DNA of 49,240 nucleotides from Candidatus Tiamatella sp. (GTDB lineage: Archaea; Thermoproteota; Thermoprotei_A; Sulfolobales; Acidilobaceae). Under the pieces are notes generated by a model, which was not told where the DNA came from, ran no database searches, and saw only the letters and a list, made by a program, of their open reading frames with translations. Positions 41,451 through 49,240 of the stretch are shown piece by piece. Within the stretch, counting starts at the first letter, position 1, and the number at the start of each line of letters is the position of its first letter. Location: contig WALV01000036.1 in assembly GCA_015522645.1 (NCBI GenBank), positions 1 through 49,240 of the forward strand, written 5' to 3'. Both the position numbers and the translations under genes were made by a program.

Positions 41451-43952
41451 ATGGGAGAAAATGCCATGGTAAGAAAGGAAATAGAAGATAAAGCCGTCGA
41501 GATTACCAGTAAGCTAGTTGAATTTACACCCAGAGGATATCAAAGAATACAGACCAAAATAGGGAAAGCATTATCAGTGGCTATCGATAACAATCACCGC
41601 GTGGTAGTGGTTCTATCAGGTAAGAACCCTGTTATTATCGGATCACTGACAGCGAGGCTTATGCTGTACTATGAGAAAGTTGCTAGAAAGAAATGTAGGA
41701 ATGGAATAAATTTACTATACGTATTCCATGACGAGTACGAAGATGCTCTTCTAAGAAAAGAAATAGTCAAAAAGGCTGTAAAGAAACGTTCAAAAAAGAT
41801 CAGACAGACAACAGCGGTTTACGAGGTATCAGAGAAGTACCTTGGGACAACGTTTCAAGCTCTAATTCTTGACCTAACAAATGATCTGAAGCCCAATGAT
41901 GTGGGGAGGCTAATAGGTATTGTACAAGGTGGTGGAATAATAATAATACAAGCTCCATCGTGGGAGGAGTGGGATTCCACTATGACTATTTTCAAACAAA
42001 ACCTGCTTGTACCAGGCTATAATCAGCCGAGGCATATATTTATTTCATGGTTCAAGCGAAAGCTACTAGAGCACGATATAGGCATATTTGTATATGACTC
42101 AGATAGTGGAAAACTCCTTTCTGGAACATCTGAACGAACAGTAAAAGACAACAAGAGAGTCATTGAACTACCTGAAAATAATAGGTATCCACTGGAGCTA
42201 TATAGACTATCTTTAACCCAGGACCAAGTGAATGTTATAAATGCCATGGAATGGTTTTATGAGAGACCCCCAAAAGGCAAAAAGAAGATCTTGATAGTTA
42301 CAGCAGATAGAGGCAGGGGGAAAAGCTGCGCTGTAGGATTAGGTCTAATAGGCTTCGCTCACGCCTTAAGGAAACACAAACACAAAGTAAGAATACTTGT
42401 CACCGCACCCAGTTTGGATAGCGTCCAAAGCCTATTTCTATTAGCAATAAGAGGAGCTGAAGCACTGGGATTGAACCCTAAACTCAGAGAGAAGAACAGT
42501 AGAATAATAGAGGTTCAAGGTGATGGCTTTAGTATGGAATATTGGGAGCCAATGATTATTCCAAAGCTACCAAGCGATATTGTAGCTGTAGACGAGGCCT
42601 CAGGAATACACGTCCCACTCCTTCATAAAATATGGAAACACCACAGACGTATAGTGTTCGCCTCCACCATTCACGGATATGAAGGAGCGGGCAGGGGATT
42701 CTCAATAAGATTCCTAAAAACGGTTAAGGAAGACCCATCAACGATAGTAAAGCATGTAGATATGGATGAACCGATCAGATACAGTAAGGAAGATCCTATT
42801 GAGAAATGGCTATTCGATACCCTAATACTGGACGCTGAAGTCGATAAACTGGATGAAATCGATCTAGAAGACATAACTTCGGGAAACTTGATATATGAGA
42901 AAGTAGATCCATACTGGCTATTCTCACCCGGTGGAGAGAGAATATTGAGAAGACTCTTCTCAATATATGTTCTTGCCCATTATAGAAACGAGCCTGACGA
43001 CCTTGCCATTCTAGCCGATGCACCGCATCATATTATACGTATAGCTAGAACAGTTAGAGGAGGAAAAGTTATCGGAGCAATACAGGCTGCTTACGAGGGA
43101 GGCTTAGGTGAGGAGGTGATAGCCAGTCTTCTTAGAGGCGATAAGATTCCCGGGAACATAATTCCTGATAGAATGCTGAAACATCATAGGATTAGGGAAT
43201 ACGGGCTAATGAGGGGTCTACGAATAGTCAGGATAGCGACACACCCAGAGGTTCAGGATATGGGTATAGGGAGTTTTATGTTATCAAAGATACATCAAGA
43301 GTCGATAGAGGCAGGTTTAGACTGGCTTGGCTCCGGGTTCGGGGTTAATGGGAAACTGTTGAGATTCTGGCTTAAAAACGGGTTTCTAGTTTTGCATATT
43401 AGTCCGGATAGGAACCCTGTAAGCGGTGAGTATACAATTCTAGTAATGAAGCCCATAGGAAAGTTATCATCGGAGCTGATAACCTATAGTGCCAGGCTCT
43501 ATAAATCAAAACTCTTAGATAGCTTATGTGATACATATAGAGACATGGAAATAGACGTAGCACACCACATGTTGTATATGTATCCGCCCATAAAGGTTAA
43601 CAACCAATCTCCCGAACTATCACCTGTAAACCTTGATAGATTATGGATTTATAGTTATGGTCCAATGACGTATGAAGCAGCCACAGACATAGTGGTTAAA
43701 CTAGCAAAGCACTACTTCTCAACAACACCCAACTCCCAACCAGTCTTAGACGAACTAAAAGAAAGAATTCTAATAGGAAAAGCACTTCAGGGAAGGGAAT
43801 GGGAAGATGTAGCGTCAGAGCTAAGGGTTTTCAGGCATAAAGTAATGCTTGAACTTAAGGATGCTGTGAGGAAATTAGGAGAAGAATGGTACGGTCTAAA
43901 TATCAACGGTGAAGCGGGCGTTAAAGCAGAAGATTTAGGATTAAAATTCTAA
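41451..43952 (+). CDS. tmcA: tRNA(Met) cytidine acetyltransferase TmcA
   Basis: The 833-residue protein has the order typical of TmcA/Nat10 family enzymes: an N-terminal DUF1726 part (about 1-250), a helicase-like ATPase with P-loop TADRGRGKSCAVG (about 283-295), Walker B VAVDEASG (about 380), and a GNAT domain with IATHPEVQDMGIGSFML and GFGVNGKLLRFWLKNG. A tRNA-binding helical tail follows. It makes N4-acetylcytidine; in hyperthermophiles the family also modifies rRNA. It probably has a leaderless start. The last 4 nt overlap the convergent 43949-44302 gene. Confidence 0.93.
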   Translation: MGENAMVRKEIEDKAVEITSKLVEFTPRGYQRIQTKIGKALSVAIDNNHRVVVVLSGKNPVIIGSLTARLMLYYEKVARKKCRNGINLLYVFHDEYEDALLRKEIVKKAVKKRSKKIRQTTAVYEVSEKYLGTTFQALILDLTNDLKPNDVGRLIGIVQGGGIIIIQAPSWEEWDSTMTIFKQNLLVPGYNQPRHIFISWFKRKLLEHDIGIFVYDSDSGKLLSGTSERTVKDNKRVIELPENNRYPLELYRLSLTQDQVNVINAMEWFYERPPKGKKKILIVTADRGRGKSCAVGLGLIGFAHALRKHKHKVRILVTAPSLDSVQSLFLLAIRGAEALGLNPKLREKNSRIIEVQGDGFSMEYWEPMIIPKLPSDIVAVDEASGIHVPLLHKIWKHHRRIVFASTIHGYEGAGRGFSIRFLKTVKEDPSTIVKHVDMDEPIRYSKEDPIEKWLFDTLILDAEVDKLDEIDLEDITSGNLIYEKVDPYWLFSPGGERILRRLFSIYVLAHYRNEPDDLAILADAPHHIIRIARTVRGGKVIGAIQAAYEGGLGEEVIASLLRGDKIPGNIIPDRMLKHHRIREYGLMRGLRIVRIATHPEVQDMGIGSFMLSKIHQESIEAGLDWLGSGFGVNGKLLRFWLKNGFLVLHISPDRNPVSGEYTILVMKPIGKLSSELITYSARLYKSKLLDSLCDTYRDMEIDVAHHMLYMYPPIKVNNQSPELSPVNLDRLWIYSYGPMTYEAATDIVVKLAKHYFSTTPNSQPVLDELKERILIGKALQGREWEDVASELRVFRHKVMLELKDAVRKLGEEWYGLNINGEAGVKAEDLGLKF

Positions 43953-44302
43953 GCACATCCTTCTAGTAATTTCTTAATCAGATTCTTGCATTCACCTATT
44001 TTATCCCTGGCGTAACTAGACCCGTACGTAGACGCTTTCAATAACATGTTCAAAGTATCGCATAAAACCTCCTTATAGTCTAGGAGACCCTTACTTTCAA
44101 GCTCAACAGGACTCACAGGAGTGTCATCCGTTGAGATAAAAGGCAGGCCGCTTTCAGGCCTCTTCGTTCTCAAGAAAAATCCTTCATTATTTATGGCCAG
44201 GGTTCTACCATTCTTAAGCATAACATTAACTTCATACTCTCCCCTAGGAGGGGCTAAACATTTAATCAATGCCCAATCATCTAGATTGGCGCAGTCACAC
44301 AT
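43949..44302 (-). CDS. Hypothetical protein, Cys-rich ends
   Basis: The 117-residue protein is not recognised. It begins MCDCANLDDWALIKC and ends with CKNLIKKLLEGCA; a short beta domain (YEVNVMLKNGRTLAINNEGFFLR) lies between, then a helical tail. The Cys at both ends could bind zinc or a cluster. It is unrelated by orientation to tmcA, with which it overlaps tail to tail by 4 nt. Confidence 0.5.
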   Translation of the reverse strand: MCDCANLDDWALIKCLAPPRGEYEVNVMLKNGRTLAINNEGFFLRTKRPESGLPFISTDDTPVSPVELESKGLLDYKEVLCDTLNMLLKASTYGSSYARDKIGECKNLIKKLLEGCA

Positions 44303-44382
44303 ATTGATGCACCAACAACATCTTAGAGAGGAAATTAGATAAATACACTCTATATAGATAGAAAAGGCTAGGATGGTGCATA

Positions 44383-44694
44383 ATGATAATAGAGATAGGG
44401 CCAGCTTTTTGGCTCGCAGTAATCTTGACGGTAATAATAGTTTTCATACTAGTTAGATCAGTATTAGCCACGAAGAGGCTTATCAATAAGTACAAAGACC
44501 ACATTAAAAAAACTATGGACATAGAAGAAGTACGCAGGTTCCTCGATGAAGAACCTAAGGCTAGTGTTATTGTAGTAGAAAGCCCATTGAAGGATAAGAT
44601 TAAGGTCTTATGGGTGTCAAGAAGAGGGAATATAGGCGTCTCGGTTGTAATGGATGCGGCGTCAATGGAAGTGCTTAAAGTAGACGAACACTAG
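44383..44694 (+). CDS. Small membrane-anchored hypothetical protein
   Basis: The 103-residue protein has one N-terminal membrane helix (about 8-26) and a soluble part with SVIVVESPLKDKIKVLWVSRRGNIGVSVVMDAASMEVLKV. Family not recognised. ATG 44383 lies after GGATGGTG. The TtuA-like gene begins 18 nt after its stop, so they may share a transcript. Confidence 0.6.
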   Translation: MIIEIGPAFWLAVILTVIIVFILVRSVLATKRLINKYKDHIKKTMDIEEVRRFLDEEPKASVIVVESPLKDKIKVLWVSRRGNIGVSVVMDAASMEVLKVDEH

Positions 44695-44712
44695 GGTATA
44701 AGGTGTCATCAT

Positions 44713-45663
44713 GTGGCTAAATGTAGAATTTGCGGCAAGCCTGGATTTGTTTATGTTAGTGAATATAAGGGGTATCTATGCAAGGAGCATTACTCGAGGT
44801 TCATCGAGTCTAAAGTGGATAGATGCGTTAAACGGTTTGCATTGCTTAGAGGAATAAAAAGGCTTTTAATAGGGTTATCAGGCGGAAAAGACAGCATAGC
44901 GCTTCTCTACATAATGAACCGTCTATACGGAGATAAAATAGAATTGGAAGGTTTACACATAAATCTAGGTATTCCTGGATACAGTGGAGAATCACAGCAA
45001 ATAGTTGATAAACTAAGTTCCATTACAGGAATCAAAGTCTCCTTCATTAACCTATGCGCGGATTATGGCTTCTCGATAAAGAAAGCAGCAGATTACTACT
45101 TTAAAAAAAGAATTAACAGGCCTCCATGCAGCGTCTGCGGTACAGTTAAGCGGTACCTCTTGAACAAGTATGCAGTAGAAAAAGGATTCGATGCCGTTGC
45201 TACTGGACATAATCTAGATGACATCTTAAGATTTGCGAGCACAAATATAGTAACAGGGGATGTTTCTAATCTAGTAAAACAAGTACCAAGAGAAGAATCC
45301 ACTCATCCAAAAATAGTAACAAAAATTCGTCCTTTATGCTATCTATCAAACAAAGAGACTCTCAACTACGTTGAAGCAAACAATTTACCAATAGTAAGAA
45401 CCACCTGTCCATACAAGCCCTCGGAAAGAAAACTTGCTCCTATGCTAGCCAGTAAAATAGGGGAAATAGAGGCAGTTATACCGGGATTCAAATCAATGTA
45501 CATAAATAACCTATGGAGAAAGATTATACCTTCAATTAAAACCGAACCAGTAGAACTTAACGAATGCGAGATTTGTGGTATGCCGACATCCATAAAGGTA
45601 TGCAGCTTCTGTAAAATAAGGCACATCCTAACCAGTGATCAAAGCGAAGAAAGGTTTTTATAG
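44713..45663 (+). CDS. ttuA: TtuA/Ncs6-type tRNA 2-thiolation enzyme
   Basis: The 316-residue PP-loop enzyme has N-terminal zinc Cys/His (C4xxC7...C23xxH26), the ATP loop LSGGKDS (about 55-61), the cluster/catalytic Cys in RPPCSVC and RTTCPYK, and the TGHNLDD motif. A C-terminal zinc ribbon CEICGMP...CSFC completes it. It adds sulfur to a tRNA uridine (position 54 or 34 in different members), stabilising tRNA at high temperature; the target position cannot be read here. GTG start after AAGGTG. Confidence 0.9.
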   Translation: MAKCRICGKPGFVYVSEYKGYLCKEHYSRFIESKVDRCVKRFALLRGIKRLLIGLSGGKDSIALLYIMNRLYGDKIELEGLHINLGIPGYSGESQQIVDKLSSITGIKVSFINLCADYGFSIKKAADYYFKKRINRPPCSVCGTVKRYLLNKYAVEKGFDAVATGHNLDDILRFASTNIVTGDVSNLVKQVPREESTHPKIVTKIRPLCYLSNKETLNYVEANNLPIVRTTCPYKPSERKLAPMLASKIGEIEAVIPGFKSMYINNLWRKIIPSIKTEPVELNECEICGMPTSIKVCSFCKIRHILTSDQSEERFL

Positions 45664-45703
45664 AATATAAGGACGACTAGAAACAAATAGAAACCAAAAC
45701 AGC

Positions 45704-45718
45704 ATGCCGTATAGGCAT
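45704..45718 (+). promoter_or_regulatory. Hairpin in the alba leader
   Basis: ATGCC (45704-45708) and GGCAT (45714-45718) form a perfect 5-bp stem around GTATA, 31 nt before the alba ATG. TATA-like elements lie near 45656-45669, so the hairpin would be transcribed. It may influence mRNA stability or serve as an operator; no evidence decides. Confidence 0.35.
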
Positions 45719-45749
45719 ACATACATGTCGAGTGAAAAAGGTGAGAAAA

Positions 45750-46043
45750 ATGGAAGAAGGAACACCCACACCTGCAAATGTAATCCTAATAGGTAAGAAA
45801 CCCGTAATGAACTATGTTTTAGCAACATTAACCCTACTCAGCAACACCGATGCCAATGAAGTAATAATCAAGGCTCGCGGAAGAAGCATATGCAAGGCAG
45901 TCGACACATCAGAAATAGTGAGAAACAGGTTCCTCAAGAATCTTGAAGTCAAGTCAGTGACTATCGGCAGCCAGCAAGTAACTAACCCTGACGGCAGGAC
46001 CAGTAGGGTCTCAACAATAGAAATAGTACTCTCAAAGGCATAA
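45750..46043 (+). CDS. albA: Alba chromatin/RNA-binding protein
   Basis: The 97-residue product begins [19 protein letters not shown]. Its adjacent K16 and K17 correspond to the acetyl- or methyl-regulated lysines of Sso10b. [32 protein letters not shown] and the STIEIVLSK tail complete the fold. It binds DNA as a dimer and also RNA. ATG 45750 is chosen because AAAGGTGAG precedes it; an in-frame GTG at 45732 would add six residues and has no such site. Confidence 0.95.
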   Translation: MEEGTPTPANVILIGKKPVMNYVLATLTLLSNTDANEVIIKARGRSICKAVDTSEIVRNRFLKNLEVKSVTIGSQQVTNPDGRTSRVSTIEIVLSKA

Positions 46044-46134
46044 CCATCTAATATTATTCCAAGACAAAAACCCAACGGTAGCAATGGTTTTTCTGAAAAC
46101 CCACTCTATACACAAAATACATCGATACGCGAAT

Positions 46135-46929
46135 TCACCTGTGAGTTATCATGAACCTGATTCTATCATAGAATGGTGAAATAGTCTCCCTCACATCGTC
46201 TATATACCGTCTTCTCCCCCTTATTTCATCAATCAGAGAGAGATCTAAACTAACCTCAAATAACCCTTCCTTATCTGTAACATTGAAGACAATATTACCT
46301 GTGGGATCGACCACAAAGCTTCCTCCTGATGTAGGTCTACCGTCTACATATGTTGTTCCCAGAGTATTTACCCCAACATAAAAGACCTGGTTCTCAGCAG
46401 CTCTCGCTACTCCTATACTGTGCCAAAGGTTTAGCCGGTCAAAAGGCATACTCGCAGGGTTATATACTAGTAGCGCTCCACTTAACGCATGAAGCCTAGA
46501 AATTTCTGGGTACATTATATCGACGCATGCGATGCAACCCACTAGACCAGCCTTCGTAGGCACAGGATCGATATAAACTCCAGGATTAATCTTACCCCTC
46601 TCCCCTACTGCATTGGAAGGATAGATTTTCTCACACGAAATCCTGCTTTCACTATTTACGGAGGCTAAACCGACACTTCTAATAGTATTACCTAGCCTAA
46701 CATACTGACACCCGGAGAATACGTATGCTCCTTTCCTAGTATTGGAAAGGTCTTCAACTATATTCATATACTCGACGATATCAACAGGATCCCTGGAGAG
46801 CCAGTTCTCAGACATAAATATAAGGTCAGCATCAGACGATTGAATTAATTCTCTCGCCTTCTCAACATTCTCCTCCAAACCACTATCGTCTCTAGAGAAT
46901 TGTAGAACTCCTATCTTAACTTCAGCCAA
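46135..46929 (-). CDS. Nitrilase/carbon-nitrogen hydrolase-family enzyme
   Basis: TTG 46929 with GAGGG upstream gives about 264 residues beginning LAEVKIGVLQFSRDD, the family N-terminus. The longer frame to 47112 adds about 61 residues over the divergent gene and has no family match. The triad is visible as Glu in MSENWLSRD, Lys in CEKIYPSN and Cys in GCIACVDIMYPE. It cleaves an amide or nitrile, or acts in NAD or amide metabolism; the substrate is not inferable. Confidence 0.85.
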   Translation of the reverse strand: MAEVKIGVLQFSRDDSGLEENVEKARELIQSSDADLIFMSENWLSRDPVDIVEYMNIVEDLSNTRKGAYVFSGCQYVRLGNTIRSVGLASVNSESRISCEKIYPSNAVGERGKINPGVYIDPVPTKAGLVGCIACVDIMYPEISRLHALSGALLVYNPASMPFDRLNLWHSIGVARAAENQVFYVGVNTLGTTYVDGRPTSGGSFVVDPTGNIVFNVTDKEGLFEVSLDLSLIDEIRGRRRYIDDVRETISPFYDRIRFMITHR

Positions 46930-47038
46930 ACCCTGTCCCTCACTTGATTGAAGTGAAAATACTAGGAGATTAAAAAGAATGCTAGAACCCCGGTGTCTCT
47001 GTTTTATTATATCTCCTGCTTCAAACCCAATATTAGGG

Positions 47039-48178
47039 ATGGTGACTATGAGTATACTAAAGCAAGTAACCTCAAAGACTAATGGGCAAAAGAGGCTATT
47101 GAAGGTACTCACGAACGGTAAGGGAAAAATAGTTGGAATCTTCGGCCCGAGTGGAACAGGTAAGAGTATGATCAGTTTATTATATGCGATAGACTCGATA
47201 CTTAATGATAGCTATAAGAGAGTGGTAATTTCAAAGCCATTAATCGATGTCGAAACAAGCAATGAGATCCCGTTATTAGAGAACCATGAAGTATGGAAGG
47301 AATCAGTTAAAGCTTACCTCAGGGATCTCGTATATAGGTTTGTGAACACGGAAATATTAGATGAGCTGGAGTCAAAAGGCAAGGTCTTATATGTCCACCC
47401 GCATCTACTTAGAGGAAGAAGTTTTGATGACTCTCTTATAATCATGGATGACGTTCAGAATGTTCCTTCAGATGTTGTTTTAGAAATAGTTCTACGGTTG
47501 GGTGAGAATTCGAGGCTAATCATAATTGGTGACCCTATACTTCAAGCTGTACCTAACAATACCGCGGCAATTGCTAGGAGCTTACTTTTAGGAGAGCTTG
47601 GAGGAACAGAGGTTGTTGACCTCGGTATTAAGGATATTGTAAGGCCGGGGGCGAAACTTGGTATAAAGCTTTTATTCGAGGCCAGGATGAGGAGGCGGGA
47701 TCTATCAAAGACAGAGAAACAAGCTTTGAATGCAGCATCAAGGATAGCGCCAGATGCCTCCATCATTACTGTCGTGGACCTTAAATCATTGAAGAATAAA
47801 TGGAATATATCAAGTGAACATGCCCCTGATATGGTTGTTATAGTGAAGGAGGGGCATTTACCTCGCTTGATAGGGACTGGCGGTGAGAGAATAAGTAAAC
47901 TCGAGGATGAGTTAGGTGCAAGGATTAGAGGCTTGGAACTTACTCTAGATTTCACAGAGTTTATAAGGGCTATACATCCGGTAGGCTGGGTTCACAAGCA
48001 TGTGAGGAAGGCTGATTTAGTGGGGTCTGATATAGTTTTTATTGTAGGAAAAGAGGGCATAGGAGCATTTATAGGTCAGAAAGGATTCCATGTAAGGTTC
48101 CTCGAGGATGCTTTAAGAAGGCTTATAGGAGTGGGAATTAGAGTGGAGGAACCCGTGCCGGCTAAAAAGAGGAAATAA
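47039..48178 (+). CDS. PhoH-like ATPase with KH RNA-binding domains
   Basis: The protein of about 380 residues joins a PhoH-type P-loop ATPase (FGPSGTGKSM, RGRSFDDSLIIMDDVQN, IIGDPILQAV) to two C-terminal KH-like modules (PRLIGTGGERISKLEDELGA; GAFIGQKGFHVRFLEDAL). In archaea this fusion is likely an RNA helicase or RNase-associated motor. The start is ATG 47039 or 47048 (MSILKQV), before which GGATGGTGA lies. The divergent nitrilase-family gene begins 110 nt away. Confidence 0.85.
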   Translation: MVTMSILKQVTSKTNGQKRLLKVLTNGKGKIVGIFGPSGTGKSMISLLYAIDSILNDSYKRVVISKPLIDVETSNEIPLLENHEVWKESVKAYLRDLVYRFVNTEILDELESKGKVLYVHPHLLRGRSFDDSLIIMDDVQNVPSDVVLEIVLRLGENSRLIIIGDPILQAVPNNTAAIARSLLLGELGGTEVVDLGIKDIVRPGAKLGIKLLFEARMRRRDLSKTEKQALNAASRIAPDASIITVVDLKSLKNKWNISSEHAPDMVVIVKEGHLPRLIGTGGERISKLEDELGARIRGLELTLDFTEFIRAIHPVGWVHKHVRKADLVGSDIVFIVGKEGIGAFIGQKGFHVRFLEDALRRLIGVGIRVEEPVPAKKRK

Positions 48179-48186
48179 ATCGTCTC

Positions 48187-48519
48187 TCAATCCTCTTCGT
48201 ATATTTCGACTAGAACTCTGGCTTTAACCTTATTATTGGAGAATAATGGCGGTTTATCGCCAAGGTCAATACTGATAACTACAGGATTCCCCATATCATC
48301 CTTGAATCTTACCTCAGCGACATACTTCTTCTTGGGGCCTTCTTCCATGCTCTTCATCAGCGTTTCATAGATCCTAGTCAAAGCCATTTGAAATGACAAA
48401 GGAGAGCTTATATCTTCAGGTGATAAGCTTATGGCCTGAAATCCTCCCATGACTTCCCCTATTTTCGCTTCTCCTTCGAATATTGCTTTTGTTTTAGACA
48501 GGTCTCTGTTCTCTTCCAT
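48187..48519 (-). CDS. Hypothetical protein
   Basis: The 110-residue acidic soluble protein is not recognised. SPLSFQMALTRIYETLMKSMEEG is a helix; KKKYVAEVRFKDDMGNPVVISIDLG and VKARVLVEIYEED look like beta strands. It ends 9 nt from the stop of the convergent PhoH-KH gene. Start ATG 48519, with AGGTGTAA before it. Confidence 0.6.
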   Translation of the reverse strand: MEENRDLSKTKAIFEGEAKIGEVMGGFQAISLSPEDISSPLSFQMALTRIYETLMKSMEEGPKKKYVAEVRFKDDMGNPVVISIDLGDKPPLFSNNKVKARVLVEIYEED

Positions 48520-48612
48520 TTATATTACACCTCAAACCCGTGTCACACCATATATACTTTGTGGTTCCCACCTTATTTACCTAAGGCCCCACGCAGGTAT
48601 ATAATTATCTGC

Positions 48613-48622
48613 CTTTAAAATA
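48613..48622 (+). promoter_or_regulatory. TATA box of the CBS protein gene
   Basis: CTTTAAAATA predicts transcript start near 48642 and a leader of about 28 nt with the GGGTGAA ribosome site. Confidence 0.5.
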
Positions 48623-48669
48623 TAGAAAATGGAAACAGTTCTATTATAAGAAGTTATGGGTGAAATGAA

Positions 48670-49053
48670 TTGAGTCGGGAATACAAAGTTAGAGATGTAA
48701 TGCTGGAAAAGCCAGTTACAGTACAGGAAGATGAGACGGTTAATAATGCAGTTAGAAAGATGGCTGAGCTAAATATAGGTGCCATACCTGTTGTTAACGA
48801 GAAAGGCAAGATTGTAGGCATATTCTCCGAACGCGATCTGCTGAGAAGAGTTGCAGCAAAAGGTCTTTCTTATAATACTAAAATAAAGGAGGTTATGACT
48901 AGGAACCCTGTAACAATATCTCCGGAGGCAACAGTTGAAAAGGCAAAGGATGTTATGGCCAAAATAAAGGCGCGTCATTTACCTGTGATAGACGAGAACG
49001 GGCATTTGGTTGGTGTTGTCAGTCTTTCAGATATCGAGTTCAGTGTATACTGA
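48670..49053 (+). CDS. Tandem CBS-domain protein
   Basis: The 127-residue protein is one CBS pair: VRDVMLEKPVTVQEDETVNNAVRKMAELNIGAIPVVNEKGKIVGIFSERDLL (about 7-58), then VMTRNPVTISPEATVEKAKDVMAKIKARHLPVIDENGHLVGVVSLSDI (about 76-123). Such stand-alone pairs bind adenosine nucleotides or SAM and act as energy sensors for partner enzymes, none of which is identifiable here. TTG start after GGGTGAA. Confidence 0.92.
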   Translation: MSREYKVRDVMLEKPVTVQEDETVNNAVRKMAELNIGAIPVVNEKGKIVGIFSERDLLRRVAAKGLSYNTKIKEVMTRNPVTISPEATVEKAKDVMAKIKARHLPVIDENGHLVGVVSLSDIEFSVY

Positions 49054-49127
49054 TTTTACAGTGCTTTCTATAATTTTATCTTGTTTCAAGGCGTCATATA
49101 ATTATTGACCCTGCGGGGAGCGTTGAA

Positions 49128-49240
49128 TTGAAGAGGGTCTCCAGAGCCTTACATAGTATTTTGGCTGTGAGGAGAGCCGGAAACGGTGAGCTCTCCGCGG
49201 GGGGTATTACTTCTTTAAAAATTTTTGACAGGTATAGATA
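49128..49240 (+). CDS. Start of a gene cut by the window end
   Basis: TTG 49128 follows GGGGAG with 7 nt spacing and a TATATAA-like element near 49096-49102. The frame stays open for 37 codons to the window edge (KRVSRALHSILAVRRAGNGE...). Family not recognised. A strong hairpin with a GAAA loop lies inside, so an RNA gene is an alternative reading. Confidence 0.35.
   Translation, partial: MKRVSRALHSILAVRRAGNGELSAGGITSLKIFDRYR
49171..49196. repeat. Inverted repeat with a GNRA-type loop
   Basis: GGAGAG (49171-49176) pairs with CTCTCC (49191-49196). Inside, CCG (49177-49179) pairs with CGG (49184-49186) around GAAA, leaving a 4-nt bulge. It lies within the open frame at the window end. Structured RNA is possible, but chance within coding DNA cannot be excluded. 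Confidence 0.35.

Noticed and set aside
46930-47112. N-terminal extension of the nitrilase-family gene across the divergent promoter
   Set aside because: It would cover the start of the PhoH-KH gene. The family N-terminus (VKIGVLQF) begins at the TTG 46929 with GAGGG upstream.
47542-47955. Long minus-strand open frame inside the PhoH-KH gene
   Set aside because: It is antisense to conserved ATPase and KH motifs and is serine/leucine-rich as expected for a shadow.
1-49240. tRNA, rRNA, CRISPR and insertion sequence search by eye
   Set aside because: No T-arm plus acceptor pairing, no regularly spaced repeats and no transposase text were found. Short or intron-containing tRNAs could be missed by eye.

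Overview
The window is a gene-dense, AT-leaning stretch of an archaeal chromosome. The markers are archaeal or crenarchaeal: ESCRT-III (CdvB) and Vps4 (CdvC), an Alba chromatin protein, diphthine synthase, TmcA, the radical-SAM protein of the tetraether synthase (Tes) family, a tungsten aldehyde:ferredoxin oxidoreductase and a Pyrococcus-type ferredoxin. GTG and TTG starts are frequent. Shine-Dalgarno sites resemble GGAGGTGATC, and several genes look leaderless, with a TATA box about 26-30 nt before the start. I infer a hyperthermophilic Thermoproteota (Crenarchaeota) near Desulfurococcales, Fervidicoccales or Acidilobales; the species cannot be named from this. I saw no rRNA, convincing tRNA, CRISPR array, insertion sequence or prophage.

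Layout. 0-4 kb: a minus-strand set with a ChaN-like protein, MarC, a circularly permuted GTPase, a secreted protein and a thioredoxin with a same-frame helical partner. 4.1-8.4 kb: tes behind a perfect inverted repeat and TATA box, then an SCP2-like lipid-binding protein, an amidohydrolase and a membrane protein. 8.4-11.1 kb: phosphohexomutase, THUMP protein and a riboflavin-pathway reductase. 11.2-14.3 kb: acyl-CoA genes (thiolase, DUF35 partner, acyl-CoA dehydrogenase). 14.4-17.7 kb: the CdvB-CdvC division cluster without an adjacent cdvA, a two-helix membrane protein and a 56-residue coiled-coil gene. 17.9-21.7 kb: a surface Lon-like protease, a geranylgeranyl-reductase-like flavoprotein and an Ogg glycosylase. 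22-24.6 kb: ferredoxin, CysRS, KptA.

24.7-29.9 kb is the most unusual part. A PLP fold-type II (threonine-synthase-like) protein has Arg where the Schiff-base Lys should be and carries a C-terminal winged helix. It sits behind a leader with two competing hairpin partners, directly upstream of a complete ECF vitamin transporter (S, double ATPase, T) and two coupled genes, one a small HELLH metallopeptidase. I read this as a candidate cofactor- or amino-acid-sensing transcription factor with its transporter.

30.3-34.9 kb: Dph5-TrpRS, facing a PHP phosphoesterase translationally coupled to an AOR-family oxidoreductase that lacks one usual cluster cysteine. 35-41.3 kb: an SDH-type membrane protease, an unknown protein, a 1459-residue RecQ-like helicase with a large unrecognised N-terminal half, and a PadR repressor. 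41.4-49.2 kb: information-processing genes (TmcA, TtuA/Ncs6, Alba, a PhoH-KH ATPase), a nitrilase-family hydrolase, a CBS-domain protein and the start of a gene cut by the window edge.
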